A DNA stretch of 5,677 bases, from positions 1 through 5,677 of the forward strand of contig JASGCH010000100.1 of assembly GCA_030054245.1 (NCBI GenBank), read 5' to 3'. Below, in pieces: positions 5,350-5,677 of this stretch (positions within the stretch are counted from its first letter, which is position 1; each line of letters starts with the position of its first letter). The DNA comes from Gammaproteobacteria bacterium (GTDB lineage: Bacteria; Pseudomonadota; Gammaproteobacteria; Burkholderiales; Burkholderiaceae_C). The notes beneath the pieces are model-generated. The model had not been told where the DNA came from. It saw nothing but the letters and a program-made list of their open reading frames with translations, and did no database searches. A program made the position numbers and the translations under genes.

Positions 5350-5677
5350 TTATTCGCGATTAGACAAAATTTTGTCAATTAATCCGTATGTTAAGGCTTC
5401 TTTGGCGGTTAAGAAATAGTCTCTCTCAGTGTCTTGGGCAATTTTTTCGTAGGGCTGTCCTGTATTTTCAGACAACAAACGATTCAGTTGTTCTTTAGTC
5501 TTTAAGATTTCTCGTGCATGTATTTCAATCTCGGTAGCTTGCCCCTGCATTCCTCCAAGCGGTTGGTGGATCATTACTTTTGAGTTGGGCAAGCAATGTC
5601 TTTTTCCCTTTTCTCCTGAAGATAATAAAAATGCCCCCATGCTTGCGGCCAAACCAATGCATAAGGTGGCAACATTA
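5350..5677 (-). CDS. clpP: ATP-dependent Clp protease proteolytic subunit, 3' part
   Basis: The serine peptidase core of the ClpXP/ClpAP machine, which forms two stacked heptameric rings in the cytoplasm and degrades unfolded and regulatory proteins. The last 108 codons are in the window; the start lies beyond the right edge (family length is about 195-215). Visible are NVATLCIGLAASMGAFLLSS with the nucleophile serine in AASMG, the catalytic histidine in MIHQPLGGMQGQ, LNRLLSENTGQP, and the catalytic aspartate region DTERDYFLTAKEALTYGLID, ending NRE. All three catalytic positions are intact. TTG at 5650-5652 is an internal leucine codon, not a start. In most proteobacteria clpX follows clpP directly; here a repeat and the convergent folB follow instead. 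Confidence 0.95.
   Translation of the reverse strand, partial: NVATLCIGLAASMGAFLLSSGEKGKRHCLPNSKVMIHQPLGGMQGQATEIEIHAREILKTKEQLNRLLSENTGQPYEKIAQDTERDYFLTAKEALTYGLIDKILSNRE

Overview
The window suggests a betaproteobacterium close to Burkholderiaceae. The class II aldolase, the two-haem cytochrome c4, GpmA and especially the FolB N-terminus (HCRKIFFKN, resembling the CRRLFLRN start I recall from Burkholderia FolB) all point that way. The coding DNA is moderately AT-rich for that group, and neighbouring genes are unrelated in function. Together with one apparent pseudogene fragment and many short repeats, this fits a rearranged and perhaps reduced genome, such as that of a host-associated lineage. 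That lifestyle is inference; no gene here proves it.

Layout, left to right: the last 32 codons of a ComF-type phosphoribosyltransferase (+, cut by the window edge); a degenerate repeat copy; gpmA (-, glycolysis); an intact palindromic repeat; a cytochrome c4 gene (-, periplasmic electron transfer); a 443-bp spacer between divergent genes, holding an extended -10 promoter for the cytochrome, a miniature repeat copy and a decayed coding fragment; fba (+, fructose-bisphosphate aldolase); a one-armed repeat copy; queA (+, queuosine tRNA modification); folB (+, folate synthesis); a second intact repeat; and the 3' two thirds or so of clpP (-, protease subunit, cut by the right edge).

Most genes are housekeeping singletons rather than parts of one pathway. 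GpmA and Fba belong to glycolysis/gluconeogenesis, QueA to tRNA modification, FolB to tetrahydrofolate synthesis, ClpP to proteolysis and cytochrome c4 to respiration. Usual neighbours are absent where they could be seen: no clpX after clpP, and no tgt after queA.

The most notable content is non-coding. Five copies or remnants of one repeat family lie in 5.7 kb and occupy five of the six spacers between the genes. Two are intact, MITE-like palindromes of 158 and 174 bp with 29-bp terminal inverted repeats. They share arms but have different cores. Each arm holds a small hairpin, and one diverged copy shows a paired change that keeps this hairpin. I recognise no defence system, CRISPR array, transposase, tRNA or rRNA in the window.
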